DNA of 64,000 nt from Methanoculleus bourgensis MS2 (GCF_000304355.2 NC_018227.2:62001-126000); one strand, 5' to 3'; positions 43,648 to 52,934 are shown, counted from the stretch's first letter. Notes: a model not told the origin generated them from the sequence alone. Numbers and translations are program-made.

Positions 43648-43722
43648 TAGCGAGGGATGGATTTGAACCATCGGTCTACGGGTTATGAGCCCGCCGGGAT
43701 TTCCTGACTACCCCACCTCGCT
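43648..43722 (-). tRNA. Initiator tRNA-Met (CAT)
   Basis: 75 bases on the minus strand. Acceptor arm AGCGAGG/CCTCGCT with an A1-U72 pair and A at position 73; anticodon arm GCGGG-CTCATAA-CCCGT with anticodon CAT; T arm GATGG-TTCAAAT-CCATC. The three G-C pairs of the anticodon stem and A1-U72 mark an initiator tRNA. The 3' CCA is not encoded. A TATA-like GGTATATATCC lies about 40 bases upstream on the minus strand (43757-43764). Confidence 0.95.
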
Positions 43723-43756
43723 CCAACCTGTGAGGTATAATAAATTGGAGGTACTT

Positions 43757-43764
43757 GGATATAT
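43757..43764 (-). promoter_or_regulatory. TATA box of the initiator tRNA gene
   Basis: GGTATATATCC on the minus strand, about 38 bases from the 5' end of the tRNA; transcription would begin 10-15 bases before the mature end. Confidence 0.45.
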
Positions 43765-43833
43765 ACCTTTGTGAAGGTCCGATCGCCGTTTCCCACCCAA
43801 CCATTATAGGGACGTGCATCATAATCCCGTTGT

Positions 43834-44250
43834 ATGGAAGAGAACAGACCGATGGATGACGACCTGCAGCGCCTCCGCGAAGAGCGCCTCCGGGAGCTTG
43901 AGGCCGGCCTCCTCGGCGACACCGGCGGGGTCATCGAGATCAGCGATACCTCGTTTCAGGACGCCGCAAAGAAGCATCCTTTCCTTGTCATCGACGTCTG
44001 GGCGGAATGGTGCGGCCCCTGTCGGATGGTGACCCCGGTGATCGAGGACCTTGCGCGTGATTTTGCCGGCAGGGTGACCTTCGGCAAATGCAACGTCGAT
44101 CTCAACCCCGGGATAGCGACGAGTTTCAGCATAACGGCGATCCCGACGCTCCTGTTCTTTGCAAACGGCATGCTCGTCGACAGGGTGGTCGGCGCGCTCC
44201 CTAAAGAGGCCATACGGTCAAGGGTCATGCGGGCCTTCGGGGCCGGTTAA
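43834..44250 (+). CDS. Thioredoxin with N-terminal extension
   Basis: 138 residues. The thioredoxin domain (about residues 33-136) has the active site WAEWCGPCRM and the cis-Pro segment ITAIPTLLFF. The first 30 residues (DDDLQRLREERLRELEAGLL) form a charged helix seen in several archaeal thioredoxins. It stands alone, divergent from the tRNA. Substrates might include the peroxiredoxin of this window. Confidence 0.93.
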   Translation: MEENRPMDDDLQRLREERLRELEAGLLGDTGGVIEISDTSFQDAAKKHPFLVIDVWAEWCGPCRMVTPVIEDLARDFAGRVTFGKCNVDLNPGIATSFSITAIPTLLFFANGMLVDRVVGALPKEAIRSRVMRAFGAG

Positions 44251-44369
44251 GTGCATCGAGCCGTCGTTGAGGGTTCTCGCCAATACCCAGGCAGCCTTCG
44301 CTATCGGCGCCTCTGCCCCGTCAACGCACGCGAGAATTGCGCGAAACGACGCGAAGGAAAGGTAGCAAA

Positions 44370-44547
44370 CTAGTGGAGCATTTCACCTTATGTTGCGGGT
44401 CCTGATGCGTAGTAGCGATCGCCACCGCACGCGAAGGCGCGAAGGACGCGAAGGGGACTATGTCGCCCAGCAACCGAACTTCGCGGCTTCGCGCCCTTCG
44501 CGTGAGATGGTATTGCATGGACAATATTAGATGAAATGCTCCACTAG
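44370..44547 (-). repeat. CTAG-bounded element, family A, copy (inverted)
   Basis: Full family A unit in opposite orientation to the others, with CTAG at both ends: 44370 CTAGTGGAGCATTTCACC, 44544 CTAG. Near-identical to the 11465-11993 units on the other strand. Confidence 0.88.
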
Positions 44548-44599
44548 TACACCGATTCCGAATTATCAGACTCAGTTGACCACCTGTTCGGGTTCAGGT

Positions 44600-44870
44600 G
44601 CTCGTCCCCACCCACCACAGCATGGGTGGTGAACGCGGAGTATCCCCCGGCTCACCCGGGCAGTGGACCGTGGTGGCTATCACCCTGGGGGTGGGGGCAG
44701 GGGAGGGGGCTCGCCCCCTCCCCGCACGAGGCACGAAACCCCTGTCCCCGGAGCAGGGCAGTGCGTGGTGATGCCCAGGTGTGGCGCCGGGACGCGCGAC
44801 TGTCAAGATCGGGCGAAACCCGATCGGTCATTGCTTCTCGTGAGTATACTGGGTGCTGGGAATCGATGCA
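44600..44870 (+). repeat. Degenerate family B core
   Basis: Contains GGGGGTGGGGGCAGGGGAGGGGGCTCGCCCCC and the GGCAGTGGACCGTGGTGGCTATCACC phrase of the B core. The left end is lost. The right end runs to CTAG at 44871-44874, where the stop codon of the pterin dehydratase lies. Confidence 0.7.
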
Positions 44871-45218
44871 CTAGAGCGCTCCGCCCTGCCGGCACCGGAG
44901 CCACTCGGAGAGCCGTGCGGCCATGATAAAGTCGTTCCTGGAGAGCCCGCCGATGGCGTAGGTGTACCAGGCGACATCCACGATCCGGCCTTTGTGGATG
45001 CTGATATCAGGGTGATGGCTCTCCCGCGCGGAAAACCGTGCGATCTCCTGGAAGAATGCTACGGCATCGCAGAACTCTTTACAGGCAAACTGGGCGACCA
45101 GGCGCCCGTCCTCGAGCGACCATCCCGGGATCTCAGGCAGGAGGTCGGCGATCTCCCGCCGGGTCAGCGGTGCCGTATCCGCGACATCCGGGCTGATCGG
45201 TTCAGACGAAAGATCCAT
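44871..45218 (-). CDS. Pterin-4a-carbinolamine dehydratase
   Basis: 115 residues from ATG 45218, with a GGGAGAGGG region upstream; the longer frame is random. The catalytic histidines of the family appear as ESHHPDISIH (two His plus acidic) and WYTYAIGGLSRNDFIMAARL. The enzyme dehydrates 4a-hydroxytetrahydrobiopterin or related pterins; in archaea it probably acts on methanopterin-type or other pterins. Its TAG stop codon is within a CTAG repeat end. Confidence 0.9.
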   Translation of the reverse strand: MDLSSEPISPDVADTAPLTRREIADLLPEIPGWSLEDGRLVAQFACKEFCDAVAFFQEIARFSARESHHPDISIHKGRIVDVAWYTYAIGGLSRNDFIMAARLSEWLRCRQGGAL

Positions 45219-45349
45219 TGCTTGATCCCTCTCCCGGGGAGGATAAAAAAGGTTCTTCTCCGCGCCGGTGCCCCCCCGGGACCCGGGAAACACCCCTCTT
45301 CTCTCCCCGGGCGAGAGGCTGCACGGATAAAGTCCGCCCATCAGCCCGG

Positions 45350-46729
45350 TCAGGGGTGGCGCCTGAGGTAATCCCTGATCCCCGCCGACTCAATCCAGCC
45401 TGAGTCGAGCCTGCTGATGAGGCTGTGGATGGTGTAGGCCTGTTCGACGATCGTTTCTGCAGACCGGCTCTCCTCCATGCAGGCGAGCCCCACGATCACC
45501 TGCAGCGGGTTCCTGATATGGTCGCCGAGGATCGCAAACTGCTCGATGTTCCTGTCGATCTGGGTGTATGCCTCCCGTTTCTCCTCCTCGAGCTCCGAGA
45601 GTTTTAGGGTGGAGGCGAGGTCCTTTGCCACTGTGGTGAGCAGGTCGACCTCATTCTTGTTCAGTCGGGCACCGGAGGTATGAGCGACGGCAAGGACGCC
45701 CAAGACCTCGCCTCCTGTCATCATGGGTATCGCCCGGAAGTCGCCGAACGACGCCATTTCGGGGCTTAATTTCCCGTCTCCTGCGGTATCCCGGGAAACA
45801 ATCTTCTTCGTCTCGCAGGCCTGCCTGATGAGGTTTTCAGCCGACCGGTCGGAGGAGAGATGCTGGTAGTCATCGTCAGATAGAGCGAACGGAGTGATCC
45901 CCTCCCCAGCCTTCAACCATATGCCGATGACGAGCCCCTCCCGTACGTTGCAGAGGTTTGCGCAGGCCTTCTGAAGCAGGCTATGGGTATCCTGTCCTCG
46001 TACTAGCATCCCGGAGAGTTTTGCCGCGCCCCGGAGCAGGGTCTCTGTCCTCTGCCGTTCCGTGACATCAACGATGGTGCAGACCACATCATCCCCGGAG
46101 AGGACCCCGGCTGAGATCACGACGTGGTGCCGTGCCCCCCGTGTGTCGGTGAAGGTCCCCGTGTGTTCTAAGACCGCACCCGACTTCCCCAGTCTCCCGA
46201 GGAATGCGCGGACCTCTTCCTCATCCCTCCAGAATGATAGCAGGTCGGCGCCGTTGAGGTCCCCGGGGCTGCACTCGAGGATCTCCGCGGCGCGCCGGTT
46301 GGCCTCCAGGATCCGGAGATCCCTTTTGTTGATGAGGAAGACACCTGCCTGGGAGTTCTCGAAGATGCCGCGGTACCGCTTCTCCCGGTCCCTGAGGAGG
46401 GTGACGAGGTAGAAGATGATCGTGGCGATCCCGATCAGGGTGATGAACTGGACGACTTCCCCTGCGAGGGCGACGATATCGGGGTAGGTGAAGTGGTAGA
46501 CCATCCCGATGTAGAGCGATGAGAGCAGCAGGGAGAAGAAGAATCCGTTTCGTTCGTAGCGGTAAATTGCAAGGAGGATCGGGATATAAAGAAGGTGCGG
46601 GAAGACCTCCGTGAGGCCGCGTGACAGACCATACGCCGCGAGGGCAAGCGTGAGGGCCGACGTGACCAGCAGTACGGGAAGCCAGAGATCTGGTGCCCGG
46701 CCCGGCACCAGACTTCCATCGTGCACCAT
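45350..46729 (-). CDS. Membrane sensor with PAS and GAF domains and a kinase DHp stub
   Basis: 459 residues. Four to five N-terminal membrane helices (residues 15-115) precede a PAS domain (YRGIFENSQAGVFLIN, IVDVTERQRTE), then a GAF domain (RGAAKLSGMLVRGQDT to LAVAHTSG). The C-terminus has a DHp-like box, FAILGDHIRNPLQVIVG, but the protein ends 60 residues later without HATPase motifs (N, G1, G2 boxes). It may be an adaptor or partner for another kinase. Its promoter TATA (CTTTATAGCG, minus strand) is 28 bases before the start. Confidence 0.85.
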   Translation of the reverse strand: MVHDGSLVPGRAPDLWLPVLLVTSALTLALAAYGLSRGLTEVFPHLLYIPILLAIYRYERNGFFFSLLLSSLYIGMVYHFTYPDIVALAGEVVQFITLIGIATIIFYLVTLLRDREKRYRGIFENSQAGVFLINKRDLRILEANRRAAEILECSPGDLNGADLLSFWRDEEEVRAFLGRLGKSGAVLEHTGTFTDTRGARHHVVISAGVLSGDDVVCTIVDVTERQRTETLLRGAAKLSGMLVRGQDTHSLLQKACANLCNVREGLVIGIWLKAGEGITPFALSDDDYQHLSSDRSAENLIRQACETKKIVSRDTAGDGKLSPEMASFGDFRAIPMMTGGEVLGVLAVAHTSGARLNKNEVDLLTTVAKDLASTLKLSELEEEKREAYTQIDRNIEQFAILGDHIRNPLQVIVGLACMEESRSAETIVEQAYTIHSLISRLDSGWIESAGIRDYLRRHP

Positions 46730-47020
46730 GCAATCATACGCGATGTGTGCATGCGGCGCTATAAAGGCACCGGTTTGTCCTCTAAATTGAGATCGCGTTT
46801 CCGGCGGCGTTAACGCCGATCATATGTGCAATTGGGAGTTTCTCGATATTTTCCGTGAATCGGCTGGTTTCTGACTCCGCATGAGGTCTGCTCACATACT
46901 GAGCCGATCTGCAGGAATAGACCCAGCCTGGTATTTTCCCGGGCAGGGAAGCGTGGCGGCTCTTCGCCGCCGGGAAAGGTGGTCTCCCCTGGTGCGGACG
47001 CCGTGCCCGGCGAGCCCGCC
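46730..47020. other. Intergenic region upstream of the sensor gene
   Basis: About 290 bases. It contains the sensor promoter at its left end. The remainder has no credible gene; GTTTCCGGCGGCGTTAACGCCG is a small inverted repeat (46798-46819). Confidence 0.35.
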
Positions 47021-47587
47021 TCATTGCAGTCTCTTGATCAGGAACGCCACGTTCTCGGCGAACCGCCTGACCGTCTTCATCCCTTCCTCGTCGTTTACGG
47101 CTTCTCCGGGAGTCCTCCCAAAGACCATGTTCCAGTAGGTCGAGCCCGGCACGATCATATCGTTGATCAGGAAGAACATCAGCAGTTCCTGGAGCGTGGC
47201 GGTATGCCCGCCCCGCCGTGCCACGGCGATCGGCCCGCCTACCTTCCGCGAGAGGAACGAGTCCGACGACATCGAGACCATACCGATCCGCTGCAGCGCC
47301 GAGAGCACATCGCCCCGTGCGGTCCCGAAGTAGACCGGGGTGCCGACGATGAACCCCTCCGCCTCCCGTATCCTCCTGATGATGTCGTTTAAGCTGTCAT
47401 CGAGAGCGCACTCCCCGCCGGTGCAGAGCCCGCAGGCGGTGCAGGAGAGGATCCGGTTCTCTGCAAGCAGTATGGTCTCGGTCTCGATACCCTCGCGCTC
47501 GAGGACCTTTGCGCACTCCCCGAGCACCAGCGCGGTGTTCCCCTCGAGCCGGGGACTCCCGCAGAGCAGTACTACTCTTCCGGTCAT
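47021..47587 (-). CDS. NADPH-dependent FMN reductase-family flavoprotein (4)
   Basis: 188 residues. FMN loop LLCGSPRLEGNTALVLGE; cysteine motif LSCTACGLCTGGEC as in iron-sulfur flavoproteins; TPVYFGTARGDVLSALQRIG and the RRGGHTATLQELLMFFL region differ from the two tandem flavoproteins. Ends in a helix. It follows the DUF362 ferredoxin-like gene by six bases, so both probably act together in electron transfer. Confidence 0.88.
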   Translation of the reverse strand: MTGRVVLLCGSPRLEGNTALVLGECAKVLEREGIETETILLAENRILSCTACGLCTGGECALDDSLNDIIRRIREAEGFIVGTPVYFGTARGDVLSALQRIGMVSMSSDSFLSRKVGGPIAVARRGGHTATLQELLMFFLINDMIVPGSTYWNMVFGRTPGEAVNDEEGMKTVRRFAENVAFLIKRLQ

Positions 47588-47593
47588 TCTTTC

Positions 47594-48697
47594 TCACACC
47601 TCGATCAGCCGGTAGGACGCATCGCCTAGACCAATCCTGGCAGCGTAGCTGATCTGGTAATCGGCATCCGTGTAGTCCCAGACCCCCATAAATTTGTCCT
47701 CTCCGGGGGCGTGGTTCCTTGCAAGCGCTGTTTGAGCAAAACCCCTCTGGCTGTTGACGAGATCGATGCTTGCGTGGTCGATAGCGACCGGATCGGTGGA
47801 GGCGAGGATCCCGATATCGGGGACGATTGGAGCGTCGCTCCAGGGGACGCAGTCGCAGTCGGGGGTGATGCCGAGGAGGAAGTTGATGTAGCCCACCCGC
47901 CCGGGCTTATCGAGGACGGCGCCGAGAGCGTACTCGCAGAGCCGCTCAAGGAACGGCCTGATTTCGGTGGTCCAGTCGAACTCGATCGCTTCCGTCGGGC
48001 AGGAGCGCATACAGTCGCCGCACCCGACGCAGTGCTCGGGGTTGAGCCGCGCCCGGCCTTCCACGACCGTCATCGCCGCCTGCGGGCAGACCATGGTGCA
48101 CTTCCCGCATCCCCCGCACCGCTCGACCTCCACGAACGGCCGGCCCGCGTGCTGCTCCGCCTTCCCGGAGGGCGGGGCGCACCCCATCGCCAGGTTCTTG
48201 ATCGCCCCCCCGAACCCGGCAAGGTCGTGGCCCTTGACGTGCGAGAGGACGATCATGCTCTCTGCGGCGAGGATATCCCCTGCGATCCTGACGCTGCCAA
48301 AATGCTTCCCGTTGATCGCGACCTCTGACCAGTGATCGCCCCGGAGCCCATCGGCGATGATCACCGGGGCGCCGACCACCGCGTAATCGAACCCGTGCTC
48401 GATGGCGGTGACGGTATGCCTGACCGCATCCGCCCTGCTCCCGGCGTAGAGGGTGCCGGTATCGGTGATGAAGGGATGTGCTCCACGCTCCTTTATCTTA
48501 TCGACCACCTGCCTGGCAAAGACTGGGTGTATGTAGGTGTCGCACCCCCGCTCCCCGACATGCAGTTTGACGGCCGCAAGGTCGTCCGGCCGGACGACCT
48601 CGTCGAACCCGGCGGCCTCAAAGAGGCGGCGGATCTTCTGGGATCTACTCTCATGGTGGCTCCTTGCCCGGAGATTGGCGAAATAGACGTCTGCCAT
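47594..48697 (-). CDS. DUF362 protein with two 4Fe-4S clusters
   Basis: 367 residues from ATG 48697. The DUF362 core (VKLHVGERGCDTYIHP, GHDLAGFGGAIKNLAMGC) surrounds a dicluster ferredoxin insert at about residues 185-245: CGGCGKCTMVCPQ and CVGCGDCMRSCPTEAIEF. C-terminus ends SYRLIEV. Members are poorly characterised iron-sulfur proteins. Together with the FMN protein downstream (six bases) it suggests a soluble electron-transfer module. Confidence 0.92.
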   Translation of the reverse strand: MADVYFANLRARSHHESRSQKIRRLFEAAGFDEVVRPDDLAAVKLHVGERGCDTYIHPVFARQVVDKIKERGAHPFITDTGTLYAGSRADAVRHTVTAIEHGFDYAVVGAPVIIADGLRGDHWSEVAINGKHFGSVRIAGDILAAESMIVLSHVKGHDLAGFGGAIKNLAMGCAPPSGKAEQHAGRPFVEVERCGGCGKCTMVCPQAAMTVVEGRARLNPEHCVGCGDCMRSCPTEAIEFDWTTEIRPFLERLCEYALGAVLDKPGRVGYINFLLGITPDCDCVPWSDAPIVPDIGILASTDPVAIDHASIDLVNSQRGFAQTALARNHAPGEDKFMGVWDYTDADYQISYAARIGLGDASYRLIEV

Positions 48698-48759
48698 CGT
48701 CGTCTGCACCCTTCGCAGGTACTCTCTGATCAGCAGGGCATAAGGGTTGTGCCTGCCGG

Positions 48760-49626
48760 TCAGAGCCCCGAGAGGCCGATACCCCCGTTTGAGGCGGTGA
48801 CGGTGATCGTCGGCCCCCCGTCGCCGAGCAAGCCCGAGACCGAGGTCCCCGTCGACTCGCTGACCCGGAGCGGGAGGTCGTCGACCGTCACTCTCCCGTT
48901 TGAGGTGGTGGCGACCACCCGGGCGTTCAGGTCTTCCGTCAGGCGGAGCGCTATCCCGCCGTTGCTTGACGATATCGTCACGTCGCCGCGGACGGCCGAG
49001 ATCTCGGCGGATATCGGGCCGTTTGATGTCTTCAGACCCGCGACTCCTCCGCAGTCCTCCACCGTGATCCCGCCGTTGCTCGTCGTTGCCGTGACGTAGC
49101 CTTCGACGCCGGAGAGATCGATCCCGCCGTTCGAGGAGACCACCGCGAGATCGCTGCCCGGGGCACCGTCCACGACCACAGGGCCGTTCGATGTCGCCAG
49201 TTCCGTTCCGGCCACCCGCACCCCCGAGAGTTTGATCGGACCGTTCGAACTCTCGACCCGCCGCAGGACGACACCCGACGGCAGCCGTATTGTGTAGTCC
49301 ACGCGCACCTGCGGGTTAAACCCGGCATGCACCGTCTCGATCCGGAGGGGATCACCCCCCGTCACCTCAATCCTGACCTTCGCGAGGTCGTCCCGGCCGT
49401 AGACGGTCCGTTTGACCGCCGTAACGGCGACGTAATCCTCCTCCCAGACGCTCACGTTCACGCCCCCGTTCCGGTTGACCACGACAAGACCGCTCCCCGG
49501 CTCGGCCGGGACCGTCCGATTGAACTCCTCCGTCTCCTCTGGGCCCGGCACCCCGGCGCACCCGGCGAGAGCGACGGTGGTGATGAGGGCCAGCAACGTC
49601 AGTACCGTACAGACCGTTCTCTGCAT
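48760..49626 (-). CDS. DUF4097-type beta-helix lipoprotein
   Basis: 288 residues from ATG 49626, a lipoprotein: hydrophobic signal then lipobox LAGC. The mature part has seven or so repeats of SNGG(I/V) or SNGP(I/V) spaced about 20 residues apart, the hallmark of DUF4097 beta-solenoids exposed on the cell surface. It follows an ABC-2 export pair by 23 bases, possibly reporting or serving envelope stress. Function unknown. Confidence 0.85.
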   Translation of the reverse strand: MQRTVCTVLTLLALITTVALAGCAGVPGPEETEEFNRTVPAEPGSGLVVVNRNGGVNVSVWEEDYVAVTAVKRTVYGRDDLAKVRIEVTGGDPLRIETVHAGFNPQVRVDYTIRLPSGVVLRRVESSNGPIKLSGVRVAGTELATSNGPVVVDGAPGSDLAVVSSNGGIDLSGVEGYVTATTSNGGITVEDCGGVAGLKTSNGPISAEISAVRGDVTISSSNGGIALRLTEDLNARVVATTSNGRVTVDDLPLRVSESTGTSVSGLLGDGGPTITVTASNGGIGLSGL

Positions 49627-49649
49627 GGTTACCTCTCTCGCGTCTCCCC

Positions 49650-50486
49650 TCATGTCACCACCGCCCGCCGGAACGTCCGGCGGGCGAGGAGGTACATCAC
49701 CGTTGCAAAGACCACCAGGTAGGAGAACGAGAGGAGGATATCGGCCGTGGTGTAGGAGTACTGGGCTCCGACAGCGAAGAACTCGCTCCCGAGGGCGAAG
49801 TAGCGGACCCCGTTGACCATGTGGGTCAGGGGATTGTAGGCCGAGAGGGCCTGTAGGAGCGGCGGGAACGCCTGGATTGGGTAGAGGGCGTTAGAGACGA
49901 AGAAGAGCGGCAGGGTGAGGAGGGTGATGATCCCCTGCAGCCCCTCAGGGCTCTCGAGGCGCATCGAGATGTTCGAGGAGAAGAGGAGGAACCCGAGCGA
50001 GAAGGCTCCGACGAACGCAAATATCCCGAGGATCGAGACGGCGATCCGGGCGGGCGAAAATCCGGGGAAGAACCGCACCCCGAGGAGGAGCCCGAAGGCC
50101 ATGATGATCGCCACCTGGATGAACGACTTCGTCATCCCTGAGAGGCTCACCCCCAACATGATGTGGGTCCGGGGCATGGGGCTTGCGAGCATCTCCCGCA
50201 TCAACCCCCAGTTCTTGTCAAAGAGGAGGCTGATACCCCCAAAGAGGCTTGTGAAGAGGGTCGTCATCGCGATCACCCCTGCGGCCATGAAGGTGAGGTA
50301 ATCGACCGGGACGACACCCGCCGGGACCGGGATGGCGGCGGTGAACCGGTTGAAGTTCGAGGACATCGCAACACCAAAGAAGGCCATCCAGAGCGCCGGC
50401 TGCAGGAGCGACGAGAAGAGTTGCGTCCTGAACCTGACGAACCGGATCATCTCCCGCCAGTAGACGGTGAGAAACTCCCATGCCAC
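49650..50486 (-). CDS. ABC-2 type exporter permease
   Basis: 278 residues, six membrane helices. Motifs of the ABC-2 membrane family: LLFDKNWGLMREMLASPMPR before helix 3, and LTLPLFFVSNALYPIQAFP. Its start is 7 bases after the ATPase gene stop. Pairs with the ATP-binding protein to form an exporter; substrate unknown (lipids, antibiotics or polysaccharide). Confidence 0.9.
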   Translation of the reverse strand: MAWEFLTVYWREMIRFVRFRTQLFSSLLQPALWMAFFGVAMSSNFNRFTAAIPVPAGVVPVDYLTFMAAGVIAMTTLFTSLFGGISLLFDKNWGLMREMLASPMPRTHIMLGVSLSGMTKSFIQVAIIMAFGLLLGVRFFPGFSPARIAVSILGIFAFVGAFSLGFLLFSSNISMRLESPEGLQGIITLLTLPLFFVSNALYPIQAFPPLLQALSAYNPLTHMVNGVRYFALGSEFFAVGAQYSYTTADILLSFSYLVVFATVMYLLARRTFRRAVVT

Positions 50487-50493
50487 CGTCTAC

Positions 50494-51444
50494 TCACGCT
50501 CCCGTATCGCGCAGTTCCCTGCCGGTGTAGTGAACGAAGACGTCGTCCATCGTCGGTTTCTTGAGGTTCACGCTCGAGATATCGATCCCGGCACCGCGCA
50601 CCCGCTCGACGATCCGCGGAAGACAGTGGCTCCCGTCGGTCGATATCGTGATCGAGAGGCCGCGGGGTGATTCGGTGATCGACTGGATCTCCTCAACCCC
50701 CTGGAGGCTCTCCCGCGCCTTCGTGTCATCCCCGGTCTCCAGGTAGACAACGTCCTCACCGAGGGTGTTCTTCAGTTCCTCCGGGGTGCCGGAGACGATG
50801 ATCCTGCCGTGATCGATGATGCTGATCCGGTCTGAGAGCATATCGGCCTCCTCCATGTAATGCGTCGTCAAAAAGATCGTCGTCCCGGCCGCGTTCACCT
50901 GCCTGATGTAGTCCCACATCCGCATCCGTGTCTGGGGGTCAAGCCCCTGCGTCGGCTCGTCCAGGAAGAGGACCCCCGGCCTGGTCATCAGCCCGCGTGC
51001 GATCTCGAGCCGTCGTTTCATACCCCCCGAGAGATTCTTTGTCCGCTCGTTCCGTTTGGCCTCAAGTTCCACTACCGTGAGCATATCATCGATCCGGCGT
51101 CTCCGCTCATCGCGGGGGATCGAGTAGAGCCGTCCGTGAAACTCCATCGTCTCCCAGACCGTGAGGTCGCGGTCCAGCACCTCGTCCTGGAAGACGATAC
51201 CGATAGACTCCCTGACCCTCTCCGGCTCCCGTGCGACGTCGTAGCCAGCCACCCGCACCGTGCCCCGCTGGATGGGGAGGAGCGTCGTCAGGATGTTGAT
51301 GGTGGTGCTCTTCCCTGCGCCGTTGGGGCCGAGGAAGGAGAAGATCTCGCCCCTTCGAACGCTGAAACTGATGCCGCGCACCGCCTTAACGCCGTTGAAC
51401 GCGTGTTCGAGGTCTCTCACCTCGATGATATCATCCTCTCCCAT
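50494..51444 (-). CDS. ABC transporter ATP-binding protein
   Basis: 316 residues from ATG 51444. Walker A GPNGAGKSTT, Q loop VFQDEV, signature LSGGMKRRLEIARGL, Walker B VLFLDEPTQGLD, H-loop THYMEEAD. The C-terminal 80 residues are an extra domain often seen in DrrA/NatA-like exporters. First gene of the ABC/DUF4097 operon. Confidence 0.93.
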   Translation of the reverse strand: MGEDDIIEVRDLEHAFNGVKAVRGISFSVRRGEIFSFLGPNGAGKSTTINILTTLLPIQRGTVRVAGYDVAREPERVRESIGIVFQDEVLDRDLTVWETMEFHGRLYSIPRDERRRRIDDMLTVVELEAKRNERTKNLSGGMKRRLEIARGLMTRPGVLFLDEPTQGLDPQTRMRMWDYIRQVNAAGTTIFLTTHYMEEADMLSDRISIIDHGRIIVSGTPEELKNTLGEDVVYLETGDDTKARESLQGVEEIQSITESPRGLSITISTDGSHCLPRIVERVRGAGIDISSVNLKKPTMDDVFVHYTGRELRDTGA

Positions 51445-51661
51445 CGGTCGACACCCCGGTCTCCTTCCGGCGCGTGTTGTACCTTCATGCGCGGTGTTCT
51501 CATATTTCCCTTTCCCCTCCGGGATGCAATGATCCCCATGGTCCCCGCGTTTCGCCTTTCCCCTGAATTCCGTGCGACAAATGCCTCCGGCAACCCCTGA
51601 TGAGCCCGCCCGGATAGATACCCTGAAATACCGGAACCATCCCACTCCCTCTCCAGCAACT

Positions 51662-52204
51662 ATGTGCGGCTACAGTCTGCTCACCTGTACCGGCGACCCC
51701 GGCATACCGGCGAAGAAGGAGCGGAGGCTCCCCCTCCTCGTCCTCGCCGTGCTGGTGCTTGCTGCGGCCATAACTCCTCCCGCGGCCGCCGCCGGTCTCA
51801 ACCTGACCCCGGCGGAGGTGGACCTCCTCTTTGCTATGCGGGAGTATACCCTGACCTACAACGAGTATGCCGGCCGGCTGCCGGGGTGGGTGACCGGCCC
51901 ATTCGCGGACGAGAAGGTCAACCTCCGCGTCGCGTCCCCGGACGGCGTGATGGTCATCGGGATCACCTTCCATGACCGGAGGATCATGCTCTTCGACGCA
52001 AAAGGCTGCCCGGCCCCGATCGCCACGGTGACCACCGACCGGGCGACGGTGGAGGAGGTCATGGCGTCAGACCGGCCGTTTGATGCGTTCCGTGCAGGGG
52101 TGCGGAACGGCACGATCAGGATCGAGGGCAACACCCTGCTCGGGACGTTGCGGTGGGGCATGGTTGGATTCGGGCTCCGGGTGATGGATCTCATCGGATT
52201 GTGA
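51662..52204 (+). CDS. Secreted protein of unknown function
   Basis: 180 residues from ATG 51662. After a short N-terminus there is a hydrophobic segment PLLVLAVLVLAAAITPPAA (about residues 24-42), then a soluble domain with NLTPAEVDLLFAMREYTLTYNE and VNLRVASPDGVMVIGITF. It resembles no family I know. Divergent from the ABC ATPase gene. Confidence 0.55.
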   Translation: MCGYSLLTCTGDPGIPAKKERRLPLLVLAVLVLAAAITPPAAAAGLNLTPAEVDLLFAMREYTLTYNEYAGRLPGWVTGPFADEKVNLRVASPDGVMVIGITFHDRRIMLFDAKGCPAPIATVTTDRATVEEVMASDRPFDAFRAGVRNGTIRIEGNTLLGTLRWGMVGFGLRVMDLIGL

Positions 52205-52548
52205 GCGCAAAGGAGCAAAAACTCCGTCTCCAATTCTGAGGAGATTTTCATGCGAAAGTTCGCGTGCACCATGAAGACGCGGGGGGACTGCAACGCCCGG
52301 CAACTGAACTTCGCGCTCTTCGCGTGAGATTTTAGTACAGGGTAGCAATAGAGTCTCACGCGAAGGCCGCGAAGGGGGCGTTGCTACACTCCTGAACTTC
52401 GCGCTCTCCCGCATGCGACTGGCGAGTCGCCTCACTCCCTCAAAGTAAGATGCCGTATGCGCGGTTAACCGGTGATCATTGACCCCCTTCGGGGCCTTCA
52501 CGCCCGGCGAGTGCACTGGAAAATGTTTCAGGCCGGCCCGGTGCCGCC
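52205..52548. repeat. CGCGAAG-word repeat region
   Basis: About 340 noncoding bases holding TTCGCGCTCTTCGCGTGAGA, TCACGCGAAGGCCGCGAAGG and TTCGCGCTCTCCCGC on both strands. No CTAG ends are clear. Can form strong hairpins on either strand. Confidence 0.5.
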
Positions 52549-52749
52549 TCACAGTCCTGCAATACGCATGCAGAACCCGAGGATCAGCCCGGACATGGCC
52601 GCTGTCGCCGAGAGGGCCGCAAGAACGGCGCCGTTCATCACCGGGCCGATCCTGATCGGGATGTAGGTCGGGTTGCGGTGCAGCCGCCGCACTGCCCGGA
52701 ACGGCTTTGCGGTTAGAGAGATGGGGGGTTTATAGCGCTTGATCTTCAC
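52549..52749 (-). CDS. Small single-membrane-helix protein
   Basis: 66 residues, GTG start at 52749 with GGAGG eight bases upstream. The N-terminus (KIKRYKPPISLTAKPFRAVR) is basic; the C-terminal 30 residues are one hydrophobic helix (AVLAALSATAAMSGLILGFC). Probably a tail-anchored protein. A TATA-like ATACTTATAATC lies about 60 bases upstream on the minus strand. Confidence 0.6.
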   Translation of the reverse strand: MKIKRYKPPISLTAKPFRAVRRLHRNPTYIPIRIGPVMNGAVLAALSATAAMSGLILGFCMRIAGL

Positions 52750-52923
52750 AATGAACACCTCCTCCTGGGTGAGTGGTGGATAATATTTCCTGAGAGGCGA
52801 TTGTTTCCCCTGATTATAAGTATTGTGGTTCCGCTCCCCCGGCCGGCGGGCGAGCACAGTCCGCGACAGGTTTATCCATTTTCCAGGGAGAAATCTCCTG
52901 ACTGGAGTGCCAACGGATGCATC

Positions 52924-52934
52924 GGTATATAAAA
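52924..52934 (+). promoter_or_regulatory. TATA box of arcA-arcC
   Basis: ATCGGTATATAAAAATAC reads as a strong archaeal TATA box. It lies about 120 bases before arcA, giving a leader of roughly 95 bases with a GC-rich hairpin near its end. Confidence 0.55.

Noticed and set aside
51445-51645. Longer N-terminus for the ABC ATP-binding protein
   Set aside because: The preceding 67 residues have no family similarity and overlap the promoter region.
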